NCBI GenBank assembly: GCA_017437045.1
Contig: JAFSBY010000029.1
Coordinates: forward strand, 62,001 to 126,000
Reading direction: 5' to 3'
Length of the DNA: 64,000 nt
From: Alistipes sp.
GTDB lineage: Bacteria > Bacteroidota > Bacteroidia > Bacteroidales > Rikenellaceae
Of the stretch, positions 52,383 to 62,369 are shown one piece after another. Made by a program: the position numbers and the translations under genes. Position 1 is the stretch's first letter; each line of letters begins with the position of its first letter. Below the pieces are notes generated by a model. It had not been told where the DNA came from and did no database searches. It saw only the letters and a list, made by a program, of their open reading frames with translations.

Positions 52383-54812
52383 ATGAGTAAAAAGATAAAG
52401 ATAGAGACTATGGAGATCGAGGATGCCAAGTTGGCGGCCGAATTGATGGATGGCCACCACCGGGTGATCCCGATCGTTTCGGGCGATGACGAGCCCAGCG
52501 AGGAGGAGGTGATACCCGAGGTATTGCCCATCCTGACGCTTCGCTCGTCGGTGCTCTTCCCGGGTGCCATTACGCCGATTACGGTGGGGCGCGAGAAGAG
52601 CATCATGCTGGTGCGTGCCGTCAATCAGGAGGGTGGTATGCTGGGTGCTGTATTGCAGCGCGAGAGCGAGGTGGACGACCCGATGCCCAACGATATGTAC
52701 AAGGTGGGTACGGCGGCCCGCATCATCAAGATCTTGGAGATGCCGAATGGCAATCTGACGGTCATTCTCAATGGCTTGCAGAAGATCGAGGTGCATGAAT
52801 ATGTAGCTACGACGCCCTATCTGAAGGCGACCGTGAGTGCCTTGCGCGATACTTCGCCCGAGCCGAGTAATATCGAGTTCGATGCGTTGGTCGATTCGAT
52901 CCGCGAGACGGCGCTGTCGATCATCAATATCTCGCCCTCGATGCCTAAAGAGGCGGCCTTTGCCATTAAGAATATCGACTCGAAGCGGGGCATCATCAAC
53001 TTCATCTGCTCGAATATGGAGCTGACGGATGAGGATCGTCAGGCCCTGCTGGAGGCTCCCGGCCTGTTGGCTCGTTCGCGCAAGCTGCTCGAGATCTTGA
53101 TTCGCGAGCAGCAGTTGGCCGAGCTGAAGAATCAGATTCAAGAGCGCGTCAAGCAGGAGATCGACAAACAGCAGCGTGACTACTACCTGCAACAGCAGAT
53201 GCGCACGATTCAGGACGAGTTGGGCGAAGGTGCGGATGCCGACATCGACCGCCTGCGGGAGGCTGCCGCGAAGAAGCAGTGGCCCAAAGAGGTGGCTGCC
53301 ACCTTCGAGAAGGAGGTGCTCAAGCTCGAGCGCATGAATCCGGCGGTGGCCGAATATACGGTGCAAATCACCTACCTGGAGTTGTTGCTCGATCTGCCGT
53401 GGGACGTGGTGACGGAGGATAACCCCCAACTCGCATCGGCTCGTGAACAGCTCGATGCCGACCACTTCGGTTTGGAGGAGGTCAAGGAGCGCATCTTGGA
53501 GCACCTGGCTGTGCTGAAGCTCAAGGGGGATATGAAGTCGCCCATCTTGTGCCTCTATGGCCCTCCGGGAGTGGGTAAAACCTCGCTTGGCAAGTCGGTG
53601 GCTGCAGCGCTGTGGCGTAAGTTTGGCCGAGTGTCGTTGGGCGGTCTGCACGATGAGTCGGAGATTCGCGGACATCGCCGCACCTACATCGGAGCCATGC
53701 CCGGTCGCATCATCCAGACCATCAAGCGTTGCGGGTCGTCGAATCCGGTGATCATCCTCGATGAGGTGGATAAGCTGACCGTCTCGAACCACGGCGACCC
53801 GTCGAGTGCCTTGCTCGAGGTGCTCGATCCGGAGCAGAATACCACCTTCCATGACAATTATATCGACATGGAGTATGATCTGTCGAAGGTGCTCTTCATC
53901 GCTACGGCCAATAATATTCAGAACATCGCTCCGGCCCTGCGCGACCGCATGGAGATGATCAATATCCCGGGCTATCTAATAGAGGAGAAGGTGCACATTG
54001 CGTTGGATCACCTGCTTAAAAAACAGTGTGAGGCGCATGGCTTGACGCCCGAGCAACTGACCCTCTCGGCCGAGGTGGTCGAGCAGATCATCAGTGGCTA
54101 TACGCGTGAGGCGGGTGTACGTACGCTCGATAAGATGCTGGCCAAGCTGGCGCGTGCACGTGCCAAGCAGATCGCCTTCGAGGAGAGCTACGAGGCAGCG
54201 ATGACGATCGCCGAGGTGGAGCGCATTCTCGGTATGCCGAAATTCTTGAACGAGCAGTACGAGGTGAGCGGCATGGTGGGAGTCGTGACCGGCCTGGCTT
54301 GGACCGAGGTGGGTGGCGATATTCTCTACATCGAGTCGTGCCTGACGCCGGGTAAGGGTAATCTGAACCTGACGGGTAACCTGGGCACGGTGATGAAGGA
54401 GTCGGCCACGATCGCCTACGAGTGGGTCAAGGCCCACCACCAGGAGCTGGGTATCGACCCCGAGCAGTTCGAGAAGCAGGATGTCAATATCCACGTGCCC
54501 GAGGGAGCTATTCCGAAGGATGGCCCGTCGGCCGGTATCACGATGGTTACCTCGATTGCTTCGACCTTCACGGGCCGTCAGATCAAGGATCGCATCGCCA
54601 TGACCGGTGAGACCTCCCTGCGCGGTCGAGTGCTGCCCGTCGGGGGTATCAAGGAGAAGATTTTGGCGGCCAAGCGTGCCGGTATCACCGAGCTGATCCT
54701 CTCGGAGGATAATCGCAAGGATATTGCCGAGATCAAGGCCGATTATCTGGAGGGGCTAACCTTCCATTATGTACGAACCAACGACGAGGTTCTCGCCCTC
54801 GCCCTCTTATAA
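52383..54812 (+). CDS. lon: ATP-dependent protease Lon
   Basis: Degrades damaged and regulatory proteins in the cytosol. The 809 residues contain the N-terminal substrate domain ([20 protein letters not shown]), a coiled coil ([20 protein letters not shown], with one Q absent), Walker A GPPGVGKT (393-400) and Walker [10 protein letters not shown]. The protease domain has Ser716 in PKDGPSAGI and Lys757 in [10 protein letters not shown], the catalytic dyad. Length is typical. kdsB follows 10 bases after the stop. Confidence 0.97.
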   Translation: MSKKIKIETMEIEDAKLAAELMDGHHRVIPIVSGDDEPSEEEVIPEVLPILTLRSSVLFPGAITPITVGREKSIMLVRAVNQEGGMLGAVLQRESEVDDPMPNDMYKVGTAARIIKILEMPNGNLTVILNGLQKIEVHEYVATTPYLKATVSALRDTSPEPSNIEFDALVDSIRETALSIINISPSMPKEAAFAIKNIDSKRGIINFICSNMELTDEDRQALLEAPGLLARSRKLLEILIREQQLAELKNQIQERVKQEIDKQQRDYYLQQQMRTIQDELGEGADADIDRLREAAAKKQWPKEVAATFEKEVLKLERMNPAVAEYTVQITYLELLLDLPWDVVTEDNPQLASAREQLDADHFGLEEVKERILEHLAVLKLKGDMKSPILCLYGPPGVGKTSLGKSVAAALWRKFGRVSLGGLHDESEIRGHRRTYIGAMPGRIIQTIKRCGSSNPVIILDEVDKLTVSNHGDPSSALLEVLDPEQNTTFHDNYIDMEYDLSKVLFIATANNIQNIAPALRDRMEMINIPGYLIEEKVHIALDHLLKKQCEAHGLTPEQLTLSAEVVEQIISGYTREAGVRTLDKMLAKLARARAKQIAFEESYEAAMTIAEVERILGMPKFLNEQYEVSGMVGVVTGLAWTEVGGDILYIESCLTPGKGNLNLTGNLGTVMKESATIAYEWVKAHHQELGIDPEQFEKQDVNIHVPEGAIPKDGPSAGITMVTSIASTFTGRQIKDRIAMTGETSLRGRVLPVGGIKEKILAAKRAGITELILSEDNRKDIAEIKADYLEGLTFHYVRTNDEVLALALL

Positions 54813-54822
54813 TAGAAAAGGT

Positions 54823-55575
54823 ATGAAATTTATAGCAATCATTCCGGCGCGATATGCCTCGACCCGCTTTCCGGGTAAACCGTTGGCCATGTTGGATGGC
54901 AAAAGCGTCATTCAACGGGTCTATGAGCAGGTGGCCGGTGTGTTAGATGAGGCGGTCGTAGCGACCGACGACGAGCGCATCTACGAGGCAGTACGCGCCT
55001 TTGGCGGCAAGGTGGAGATGACCTCTACGGAGCATCGTAGCGGCACGGATCGCTGCTGGGAGGCCTATTGCAAGCAAGGCGGACAGTACGATGTGGTGAT
55101 CAATGTCCAGGGCGACGAGCCCTTTATCCAGCCGGCCCAGTTGCTGGCCTTGAAGAGCTGCTTTGAGCGTCCCGAGACCGATATCGCTACGCTGGTGAAA
55201 CCCTTTACGGCGGAGGATGGTCTGGCCGCGTTGGAGAATCCCAATTCTCCGAAGGTGGTGGTCGATCAGGCCGGACAGGCCCTCTACTTCTCCCGCTCGG
55301 TGATCCCCTATCTGCGCAATGTACCGCGCGAGGAGTGGCTCAAACAGCACACCTTCTATAAGCATATCGGCATCTATGCCTTCCGTACGGAGGTCTTGCA
55401 GGCCGTGACGGCTCTGTCACAATCGACCCTGGAGCTGGCCGAGTCGCTCGAGCAGTTGCGTTGGTTGGAGCATGGTTATAAAATCGGTGTAGGCATCACC
55501 GAGATGGAGACCATCGGCATCGACACGCCCGAGGATCTGGCCAAGGCCGAAGCCTTCCTGGCTGCTCGCAACTAA
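54823..55575 (+). CDS. kdsB: 3-deoxy-manno-octulosonate cytidylyltransferase (CMP-KDO synthetase)
   Basis: Activates KDO with CTP for lipopolysaccharide inner-core synthesis. The 250 residues from [20 protein letters not shown] carry the nucleotide-binding start typical of the family, plus [22 protein letters not shown] and KHIGIYAFR. Size fits (about 250). It lies 10 bases after lon and ends before a hairpin terminator. Frames extending upstream overlap lon and are discounted. Confidence 0.95.
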   Translation: MKFIAIIPARYASTRFPGKPLAMLDGKSVIQRVYEQVAGVLDEAVVATDDERIYEAVRAFGGKVEMTSTEHRSGTDRCWEAYCKQGGQYDVVINVQGDEPFIQPAQLLALKSCFERPETDIATLVKPFTAEDGLAALENPNSPKVVVDQAGQALYFSRSVIPYLRNVPREEWLKQHTFYKHIGIYAFRTEVLQAVTALSQSTLELAESLEQLRWLEHGYKIGVGITEMETIGIDTPEDLAKAEAFLAARN

Positions 55576-55617
55576 AAGGGGAGCGGTCTTTTACGCACTT
55601 TGATCTAATATCAAACC

Positions 55618-55657
55618 AAAAGGGGTTGTCCAACAAACATGGTTGAGACAACCCCTT
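55618..55657. terminator. Bidirectional terminator, dispersed hairpin family
   Basis: AAGGGGTTGTC (55620-55630) and GACAACCCCTT (55647-55657) between kdsB and the M56 peptidase gene. The loop is nearly the reverse complement of that at 29635-29649. Confidence 0.85.
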
Positions 55658-55678
55658 ATCGTATGTAGAGGCGTAGCA

Positions 55679-57403
55679 CTATCGCACTTGGACCATCTGT
55701 TCACCGAAACGAATGGGGATGGCTCGGTGAAGTAATTGCTGCTCCTCTTGGGGCAGAGTGTGCATCGGACGATCGAAAAGTTGGTGTGCCGCCTCGTTGC
55801 GCAACTCCGCATAGGCGCGCGAAATGGAGCGCATCAGGGTGAAATAGTGTGTTGCTGAGCTCTCCCGCGAGATCTCGATGGAGATCATGCCTTTGCTGAC
55901 GGGTAGCGTGAAGGTGCGACCGTCCGCAAGGGTGAAGGTCTGCTCCTGATGTTCGGAGAGATCTGCACGATTTTCGGAGTTGGCTATGAACTGCTTGACC
56001 GCGTTGGCCACTGCTTCAAAGTGCGGTATCTGCTGCTCGCTGCCACGACTGCCACAGAGCAACATCCCGTTTCGGTTCATGCGAATCAGATACAGGTTGC
56101 GCGCAGCGACGTGTTGGTGAGTAGGCTCCTTGAGGGATACCTTGCCGGATTCTGTCGATTGGGGTGGGGGAAGTAGTTGAGCACCAATTCCCATGCCCCC
56201 TTCGTATTGCAGGCGCAGTACGCCCGCTTCGCGTATCAACACTTTGCAATCTTGTAACTGCCCTACGGGGGTGTTGTCATCGGCCGAGATGCGGATGGTA
56301 GCCTTGCTTGGGTCGTCCAATCCTGCCCGATAGGTGGCAATCGCTTTGACTAACTCCTCCGGGGAGACCTCGCGCCCATTGAAGAGAATCTTGCCGGGTT
56401 GTAGGTGTAATTTGGCGGTGTTTAATTCGCGCAATTGTTGCGGAGTGTACTCCTTGCCGTTCATGACAAGTTTGGTTTCGGGGGTAATGTGTAGCGGCGA
56501 TGTCGGTTGCTCATCGAGGGTAGGTTTGGCGGTCGTGGCACCGAAGGCCAAAATCATACCGGCTACAAGAGGAATGGCTGCGACGATACGCAGCAGCGGA
56601 TGTCGTCCGTGTCGTTGTTGAGTCATCATAATAAAACGGTTTTTTGTGAATGAATTACTCAACCCGCAGGTTATATCCGGATTATAACCAAAGAGTTGTT
56701 TGAATATGGTTATTTGATAGGTTCTGACATCATAGCCCTCATTGAGTGTGTCCCGATCGGCTTGCCACTCCTGCACTTCGATCAGCCATCGCTCGGCCAA
56801 CCAGAAAAAGGGGTTGAACCAAAAGAGGATACGTAACCCTTCCAAGATCAGTCGATCGAGCGTATGGCGACGACGGATGTGTGCACGCTCGTGGCTGATG
56901 ATCAGCATGCGTTCGAGTGGGGTATAGTAGTTGCCTATATAGATTGTTCGCCAAAAGGAGAAGGGGGCTTTGACGGCCTCACTTTCGGCAAGGGTGTATG
57001 TTGCCGTATGTGTCAGTACGGCCTTGCGTCGCAGGCGGAAAATGGTGTGGATACGCCATAGCATCAACCCCAAAGCAACCAAAGATACCGCCCCGTAAAG
57101 GCATCCCGAAAACCAGCTCCACGCAAAAGAGGGCGTAGATGGTCGGAGCGCCTCCTGCGGTGGGGTAGCTTCGATCCATTTGACGGACTCACCCTCCACC
57201 ATGGCCGGCAGTTCGTGGATGGTCTCGGCCGGATAGAGTGGTAGTTGCAGGCAGGGAATAAGCGTTGCCAGCACCATGGCTCCTACCAAATAATATCGGC
57301 AAAGCGTCTCATGCACACGTTTTGCGAACAATAGCCGATAAAAGAGGAGGAAAAGCCCGCTGCAAACGAGCATCTCGGTCGAATAGGCGATGAAGCTCTT
57401 CAT
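55679..57403 (-). CDS. BlaR1-like M56 membrane metallopeptidase
   Basis: 574 residues. Transmembrane helices lie at about 12-28, 38-55, 100-118 and 277-292. The M56 zinc motif HERAH (171-175) with NPFFWLAERWLIEVQEWQAD after it faces the cytoplasm in BlaR1. The C-terminal extracytoplasmic part (300-574) lacks a penicillin-binding sensor and instead has low-complexity and beta segments of unknown role. With the BlaI-type gene 11 bases upstream it forms the standard signalling pair, where a stimulus leads to cleavage of the repressor. The signal is unknown. Confidence 0.88.
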   Translation of the reverse strand: MKSFIAYSTEMLVCSGLFLLFYRLLFAKRVHETLCRYYLVGAMVLATLIPCLQLPLYPAETIHELPAMVEGESVKWIEATPPQEALRPSTPSFAWSWFSGCLYGAVSLVALGLMLWRIHTIFRLRRKAVLTHTATYTLAESEAVKAPFSFWRTIYIGNYYTPLERMLIISHERAHIRRRHTLDRLILEGLRILFWFNPFFWLAERWLIEVQEWQADRDTLNEGYDVRTYQITIFKQLFGYNPDITCGLSNSFTKNRFIMMTQQRHGRHPLLRIVAAIPLVAGMILAFGATTAKPTLDEQPTSPLHITPETKLVMNGKEYTPQQLRELNTAKLHLQPGKILFNGREVSPEELVKAIATYRAGLDDPSKATIRISADDNTPVGQLQDCKVLIREAGVLRLQYEGGMGIGAQLLPPPQSTESGKVSLKEPTHQHVAARNLYLIRMNRNGMLLCGSRGSEQQIPHFEAVANAVKQFIANSENRADLSEHQEQTFTLADGRTFTLPVSKGMISIEISRESSATHYFTLMRSISRAYAELRNEAAHQLFDRPMHTLPQEEQQLLHRAIPIRFGEQMVQVR

Positions 57404-57414
57404 GGCCGGATGTG

Positions 57415-57801
57415 TTATTGCTTGTGGTTATTCAGCAGGTGCATGATCTCGTCCACCTCTTTGGTTGAGATGGATTGATGGGCTGAGAAGAACGAGACCA
57501 ACCGACTGACCGACCCGTCGAAGAAGTTGTGCAGTACCCCCTGCATATACCGATTCGTGTACTCCTCTTTGCTCACCAGCGGGTAGTATTCGTAGGTCTT
57601 GCCATAGGCTTTGTGCCCCACGAATCCCTTCTTTTCGAGGATGCGGACAATGGTCGATACGGTGTTGTAGGCGGGTTTTGGCTCCTCCATGCACTCCATC
57701 AGATCGTGGATAACGCCACGTTCAATTTGCCAAAATAGTTGCATGATCTCCAATTCGGCCCGCGTCAGCTCTTGTGGACGGTTTGTGTGTTTTGCTTCCA
57801 T
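57415..57801 (-). CDS. BlaI/MecI/CopY-family repressor
   Basis: 128 residues from MEAKHTNRPQ. The winged helix is LTRAELEIMQLFWQIERGVI with KPAYNTVSTIVRILEKKGFV as recognition helix and wing, followed by a dimerisation tail (YMQGVLHNFFDGSVSRLV). It likely represses its own operon with the M56 peptidase. Two overlapping palindromes fill the promoter upstream, a good candidate operator. An in-frame TTG two codons earlier is less likely. Confidence 0.92.
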   Translation of the reverse strand: MEAKHTNRPQELTRAELEIMQLFWQIERGVIHDLMECMEEPKPAYNTVSTIVRILEKKGFVGHKAYGKTYEYYPLVSKEEYTNRYMQGVLHNFFDGSVSRLVSFFSAHQSISTKEVDEIMHLLNNHKQ

Positions 57802-57832
57802 GTGCAAACAGGTTTGTTGTTTGATTGTATGG

Positions 57833-57863
57833 CAAATATATAACTAACAAATTAGTTATGCAA
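57833..57863 (-). promoter_or_regulatory. Promoter of the BlaI/M56 operon
   Basis: TATATTTG (57833-57840) and TTG (57861-57863), 20-base spacing, minus strand. Confidence 0.75.
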
Positions 57864-57867
57864 CTAA
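57842..57867. promoter_or_regulatory. Operator palindromes of the BlaI-type repressor
   Basis: AACTAACAAATTAGTT (57842-57857) and TTAGTTATGCAACTAA (57852-57867) overlap by one half-site. They fill the spacer between -7 and -33, so a bound repressor would block RNA polymerase. Confidence 0.65.
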
Positions 57868-57973
57868 ATTTGTAATTATTTTATGGGGTTTGTTGAGATA
57901 GGTATATGAAATATACCTATTTTAATTTTTGAAAATCAGCTTGTTGCTTGCTTGCACTTAAAAGAGATATAAC

Positions 57974-58010
57974 AAAAGCGAGGCTGCTCCTTCTGGGAAC
58001 AGCCTCGCTT
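57974..58010 (-). terminator. Terminator of the ferredoxin gene
   Basis: Minus-strand stem GCGAGGCTGTTCC/GGAGCAGCCTCGC (with minor mismatch) followed by TTTTGTT. Confidence 0.85.
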
Positions 58011-58028
58011 GTTGCGTGTAGCGATTAC

Positions 58029-58199
58029 TTACTCGCCCGGGACGATAGCCTCCGTGGGGCAAACGCCTGCGCAGGTACCGCAGTCCATGCACTTATCGGG
58101 GTCGATTACATAAATGTCGCCTGCCGAGATAGCCTCTACGGGGCACTCGCCAATACAGGTACCGCAAGCAACGCACGAGTCGGTAATTTTGTAAGCCAT
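58029..58199 (-). CDS. 2[4Fe-4S] ferredoxin
   Basis: 56 residues starting MAYKITDSCVACGTC. Two CxxCxxCxxxCP clusters are visible: Cys 9, 12, 15, 19 and Cys 37, 40, 43, 47. It is the small clostridial-type low-potential ferredoxin. It carries electrons in the cytosol, for example for pyruvate:ferredoxin oxidoreductase or Rnf. It has a consensus promoter and a strong terminator, as expected for an abundant single-gene transcript. Confidence 0.96.
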   Translation of the reverse strand: MAYKITDSCVACGTCIGECPVEAISAGDIYVIDPDKCMDCGTCAGVCPTEAIVPGE

Positions 58200-58241
58200 A
58201 GTTTTCAGTTTTTAAGTGAATTGTTTGTGTGTTTGTGTATG

Positions 58242-58271
58242 CAAATATACGCTTTTATTTGATAATATCAA
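58242..58271 (-). promoter_or_regulatory. Promoter of the ferredoxin gene
   Basis: TATATTTG (58242-58249) and TTG (58269-58271), 19-base spacing, minus strand. The -33 element lies inside the end of serS. Confidence 0.7.
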
Positions 58272-59526
58272 ATCCTGTGTAAGGAATTAACACCTCGGGG
58301 ATGCGAATTCCCTCCTCGGTCTGGTTGTTTTCGAGCAGGGCAGCCACAATGCGAGGCAGTGCCAACGACGAACCATTCAAGGTGTGTGCCAATTGTGTCT
58401 TTTTGTCGGCATCGCGGTAGCGCAATTTGAGACGGTTGGCCTGGAACGACTCGAAGTTCGAGACCGACGAAACCTCCAACCAACGCTTTTGAGCCTCCGA
58501 ATAGACCTCGAAATCGTAGGTCAAGGCCGAGGTGAACGACATGTCGCCACCACACAGACGCAGAATGCGGTAGGGCAGACCGAGCGATTTGACGATCGAC
58601 TCGACGTGTGCCACCATGCCGTCCAAAGCCTCATACGAGTGGTCGGGGTGGGCCACCTGGACGATCTCCACCTTGTCGAACTGGTGCAGACGGTTCAGAC
58701 CGCGCACATCCTTACCATACGATCCGGCCTCGCGGCGGAAGCAGGGGGTGTAGGCCGTCATCTTGACGGGCAGCTCGGCACCCTCGAGAATCACATCGCG
58801 GAAGATGTTCGTCACGGGCACCTCGGCCGTCGGTACGAGGTAGAAGTTATCGAGCGTAGCGTGGTACATCTGACCCTCCTTGTCGGGCAGCTGACCCGTG
58901 CCGAAGCCCGAGGCCTCATTGACCAATACGGGGGGCTCTACCTCCTGATAGCCGGCTGCCGTGTTGCAGTCGAGGAAGTAGTTGATCAGCGCGCGCTGCA
59001 GACGGGCACCCTTGCCTTTGTAGACCGGGAATCCGGCACCGGTGAGCTTAACGCCCAGGTCGAAGTCGATGATGTCGTATTTGGCAGCCAGCTCCCAGTG
59101 CGGCAGCGGGTTCTCGGGCAGCGTCGAGTAGTTCTCGTCAATCTTGACGACGACGTTGTCCTCGGCCGTGCGACCCTCGGGTACGATGTCAGCCGGGAAG
59201 TTCGGCAACGATACGATCGTAGCATTGAGCTCCTCCTGTACACATTTCGACTCCATTTGCAGCTCGTTCGACTTCTGCTTCAGATCGCCCACGAAGCGTT
59301 TGCGCTCCTCGGCCTCCTCGCGGCGACCTTGGCCCATCAGCATGCCGATCTCCTTGGCAGCCTTGTTCTGGGCAGCGAGCGTGTTGTCTAACTCAACCTG
59401 AATGGCACGACGACGATCGTCGAGCGTGATGATCTTCTCGATGACGGGGGCTGCATCGACCCCTTTCTTGGCCAATTTCTTGGCGGCCAACTCTTTGTCA
59501 TCGCGGATTTGCTTGATTGTAAGCAT
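58255..59526 (-). CDS. serS: Seryl-tRNA synthetase
   Basis: Class II synthetase for tRNA-Ser. The 423 residues from MLTIKQIRDDKELAAKKLAK have the N-terminal coiled-coil arm (about 25-100) that grips the long variable arm. Motif 2 follows (TACFRREAGSYGKDVRGLNR-like, written here as CFRREAGSYGKDVRGL), then FDKVEIVQVAHPD and motif 3 (HTLNGSSLALPRIVAALLEN). Length is typical. The start was set at the arm domain; codons further upstream overlap the promoter region. Confidence 0.96.
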   Translation of the reverse strand: MLTIKQIRDDKELAAKKLAKKGVDAAPVIEKIITLDDRRRAIQVELDNTLAAQNKAAKEIGMLMGQGRREEAEERKRFVGDLKQKSNELQMESKCVQEELNATIVSLPNFPADIVPEGRTAEDNVVVKIDENYSTLPENPLPHWELAAKYDIIDFDLGVKLTGAGFPVYKGKGARLQRALINYFLDCNTAAGYQEVEPPVLVNEASGFGTGQLPDKEGQMYHATLDNFYLVPTAEVPVTNIFRDVILEGAELPVKMTAYTPCFRREAGSYGKDVRGLNRLHQFDKVEIVQVAHPDHSYEALDGMVAHVESIVKSLGLPYRILRLCGGDMSFTSALTYDFEVYSEAQKRWLEVSSVSNFESFQANRLKLRYRDADKKTQLAHTLNGSSLALPRIVAALLENNQTEEGIRIPEVLIPYTGFDIIK

Positions 59527-59567
59527 CTTTATCTGTTGTTTTTGTTCGGTTTTCGGTTTACAAACCA

Positions 59568-59575
59568 CAAAATTA
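59568..59575 (-). promoter_or_regulatory. -7 box of serS
   Basis: TAATTTTG on the minus strand, 41 bases before the ATG. Confidence 0.4.
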
Positions 59576-59597
59576 CAAAACAATTCGCAAAAATGAT

Positions 59598-59605
59598 TAT
59601 TTTTG
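59598..59605 (+). promoter_or_regulatory. -7 box of the U32 protein gene
   Basis: TATTTTTG, 23 bases before the ATG at 59629. Confidence 0.5.
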
Positions 59606-59628
59606 TGAAAAATTATCGCACCAAAGTC

Positions 59629-61437
59629 ATGAAACGCATCGAACTCCTGGCTCCGGCCAAGGACTATCTTTCGGCTACTGTGGCCGTCGATGCGGGCGCC
59701 GACGCCATCTACATGGGCGGAGCCCGCTTCGGAGCACGGCAGGGAGCTACCAACTCACTCGAAGAGGTCGAGCGGGTGGTGGCCTATGCGCATCGGTTTG
59801 GTGTGCGGGTCTATGCCACGCTCAACACCCTGCTCTGGGAGGAGGAGCTCGCCGATGCCGAGAGCGATGCACGGGCCCTGCTGGCGGCCGGTGTCGATGC
59901 CCTGATCGTGCAGGATATGGCCTTTCAGCGCATGGGCCTCGCGTGTGAGTTGCACGCCTCGACCCAGGTGCAGATCCGAACGCCCGAGATGGCTGCCTTT
60001 TTGGGGCGTGCCGGTTTCCGTCGGGTGATTCTCGAACGGGCCCTCTCGCTCGAGCAGATTCGGGCGATTTGTGCCGCCACGGAGGCCGAGGTGGAGTGTT
60101 TTGTGCATGGGGCCATCTGTGTGGGTTATAGCGGTCGCTGCTATCTGTCGCGTTCGCTCTCCTCGCGCAGTGGCAATCGCGGGGCATGCAGCCAGCCGTG
60201 TCGCCAACGGTGGAATCTGACCGATGGACGCGGTAAGGTCTATTTAGCCGACAAACATCTGCTCTCGGTGCGCGATCTGAACCTTTCGCAACGCCTGGGC
60301 GAGCTGCTCGATGCCGGCGTTACGTCGTTTAAGATCGAGGGCCGCTTGAAGGATGTGGGCTATATCCGCAATGTGGTGAGCTATTACCGCCGCGTGTTGG
60401 ATCGGGAGTTGGCCGCACGTCCCCAGCTGGTGCGCGCTTCGTTCGGGGCGAGCATTCCCGATTTTGTCCCCAACCCCTCGAAGAGCTTTACGCGTGGCGA
60501 ATCGACCTGGTTTTTCGATGGTTTGAAGGCGGGCGTAGCCTCGTTCGATACCCCCAAAGCCGTGGGTGAGCGATTGGGCGAAGTGGTGCAAGCTACCTCG
60601 CGCGGCTATCGGGTGCAGAGCAAAGCCCCACTCGTGGCCGGTGACGGCATCTGCCTGATCACCCCCGAGGGGCTGATCGGTACCAATATCAATGCCGTGG
60701 AGGGCGATTGGGTACGACCGAACCATCCGGTGCGTGTGGCTCCCGGAACACCGCTCTATCGCAACTACGACCACCAATTCCATAAGCAGCTCGCCGCCAG
60801 CCGTATGCGTCGTACGTTGGCCGTGGAGGCTCAACTCGTCGCCTCGGAGGCGTGCGTGCGCTTGACCCTGACTGCCGAGCAGGGCGTTTCGGTCGTAGTT
60901 GAGCATTGCCAACCCTTTGATGTGGCCCAAAATCCGATGCGCAATGAGGAGGCCATACGTCGTCAGTTGATGCGTTCGGGCGATACGATCTTCCGCATGG
61001 AGCAGATCGAGGTCGAGGGGGCTGCCTGGTTCCTGCCGGCATCGCTCGTGGCCGATCTGCGTCGCGAGGGGCTGCAACGGCTGGAGCAGGCCTTGCTGCA
61101 AGAACATCCCAAAGGGCGTCCGGCAGCGGAGGAGGTGGGGCTGCCTTACCTTTCGACCACGGTCACGGCCGAGGAGAGCGTGACCAATACGAAGGCGGCC
61201 GCCTTCTATCGCGATCATGGTGTGGAGCGCATTGTCGAGCCGTTGGAGTTGGCTCCGACCACCTTTGGGGCTTGTGTGATGCGGTCGGCCTATTGCCTAC
61301 GTCGGGAGATCGGGCAGTGCCTGAAGCAAAATCCGCGCATCAAGGGAGAGCTGTATCTGGAGTCCGGGCCGCATCGCTACCGCCTGGAGTTCGATTGTAA
61401 ACGTTGTGAAATGTCTTTGATAGACGCAACCAAATAA
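59629..61437 (+). CDS. U32 family protein (RlhA/TrhP-like)
   Basis: 602 residues from MKRIELLAPAKDYLSATVAV. The U32 barrel shows AGADAIYMGGARFGAR, FVHGAICVGYSGRCYLSRSL and RGACSQPCRQ. The cysteines of the last two segments and of FDCKRCEMS at the C-terminus fit an iron-sulfur site. Relatives RlhA and TrhP hydroxylate cytidine in 23S rRNA or uridine in tRNA, using prephenate-derived chemistry. The long form with a DUF3656-like second half is closest to RlhA. Annotated 'peptidase' historically, but an RNA modification role is more likely. A methyltransferase gene follows in 6 bases. Confidence 0.85.
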   Translation: MKRIELLAPAKDYLSATVAVDAGADAIYMGGARFGARQGATNSLEEVERVVAYAHRFGVRVYATLNTLLWEEELADAESDARALLAAGVDALIVQDMAFQRMGLACELHASTQVQIRTPEMAAFLGRAGFRRVILERALSLEQIRAICAATEAEVECFVHGAICVGYSGRCYLSRSLSSRSGNRGACSQPCRQRWNLTDGRGKVYLADKHLLSVRDLNLSQRLGELLDAGVTSFKIEGRLKDVGYIRNVVSYYRRVLDRELAARPQLVRASFGASIPDFVPNPSKSFTRGESTWFFDGLKAGVASFDTPKAVGERLGEVVQATSRGYRVQSKAPLVAGDGICLITPEGLIGTNINAVEGDWVRPNHPVRVAPGTPLYRNYDHQFHKQLAASRMRRTLAVEAQLVASEACVRLTLTAEQGVSVVVEHCQPFDVAQNPMRNEEAIRRQLMRSGDTIFRMEQIEVEGAAWFLPASLVADLRREGLQRLEQALLQEHPKGRPAAEEVGLPYLSTTVTAEESVTNTKAAAFYRDHGVERIVEPLELAPTTFGACVMRSAYCLRREIGQCLKQNPRIKGELYLESGPHRYRLEFDCKRCEMSLIDATK

Positions 61438-61443
61438 ATCTGT

Positions 61444-62325
61444 ATGCAAGAGCAACTGACCCCCGATTTTCGGGACTATGAATTGATTGACACCGGCGAT
61501 TTTGAGAAGCTGGAACGCTTTGGCCGTTTCGTGACACGTCGCCCCGAGCCGCAGGCCATCTGGCGCAAGAGCCTCACCGAGGAGGAGTGGCGGCGATTGG
61601 CCGATGCTTCGTTTCTGCGCGATGCACGGAGTGAGGAGCGCGGGGAGTGGCAACTCAAGGCGAAGATGCCCGATCGTTGGACGGTGCAGTATGGCTATGC
61701 CGATATGCACCTGACGATGCGCCTGGCTCTCACCTCTTTCAAACACGTGGGCATCTTTCCCGAGCAGGCTGCCAATTGGAACTTTATCTATGATAATTGT
61801 TTGAAAATCGGCAAGATGCGCCCTGTGCGTGTGCTGAATCTGTTTGCCTATACGGGCGGAGCTACGTTGGCAGCTCGTGCTGCGGGGGCAACGGTGACGC
61901 ATGTCGATTCGGTCAAGCAGGTGGTCTCCTGGGCACGTGAAAACATGGAGCATAGCGGCTTGGACGGGGTGCGCTGGATGGTCGAAGATGCCTTGAAATT
62001 TGTACAACGTGAGGTGCGTCGTGGCAACCGCTACGATGGCATCATTCTCGATCCTCCCGCCTATGGTCGCGGAGCCAATGGCGAGAAATGGATTCTCGAG
62101 GAGCATATCGGGCAGATGCTGGCCTGCTGTGCCGAGCTTTTGGAGCCTCAAGCGAGCTTCTTGGTCTTGAATCTCTACTCCATGGGTCTATCCTCGACCT
62201 TGGCACGCACCGCAGTGCGTCAAGCCTTTGGCATCCCCCAAACCGAGCAATACGGGGAGCTGACCTTCACCGATCGAGCCGGAAAGGAATTGCCCTTGGG
62301 GACGTATTATCGCTTCACCCGCTAA
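61444..62325 (+). CDS. RlmI-like class I SAM-dependent methyltransferase
   Basis: 293 residues. Within a Rossmann methyltransferase fold, VLNLFAYTGGATLAARAAGA is the SAM site, THVDSVKQVVSWARENM the ribose-binding strand and ILDPPAYGRG the catalytic segment. This is the COG1092 (RlmI/RlmK-C) group, which methylates cytosine or guanine in 23S rRNA. The PUA domain of E. coli RlmI is missing, so the target could differ. Coupling to the U32 gene suggests both act on rRNA. Confidence 0.85.
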   Translation: MQEQLTPDFRDYELIDTGDFEKLERFGRFVTRRPEPQAIWRKSLTEEEWRRLADASFLRDARSEERGEWQLKAKMPDRWTVQYGYADMHLTMRLALTSFKHVGIFPEQAANWNFIYDNCLKIGKMRPVRVLNLFAYTGGATLAARAAGATVTHVDSVKQVVSWARENMEHSGLDGVRWMVEDALKFVQREVRRGNRYDGIILDPPAYGRGANGEKWILEEHIGQMLACCAELLEPQASFLVLNLYSMGLSSTLARTAVRQAFGIPQTEQYGELTFTDRAGKELPLGTYYRFTR

Positions 62326-62369
62326 TTTTCGATTTTATAGGGCATATTTTGTCCTTCCTTGCTTGCCCC

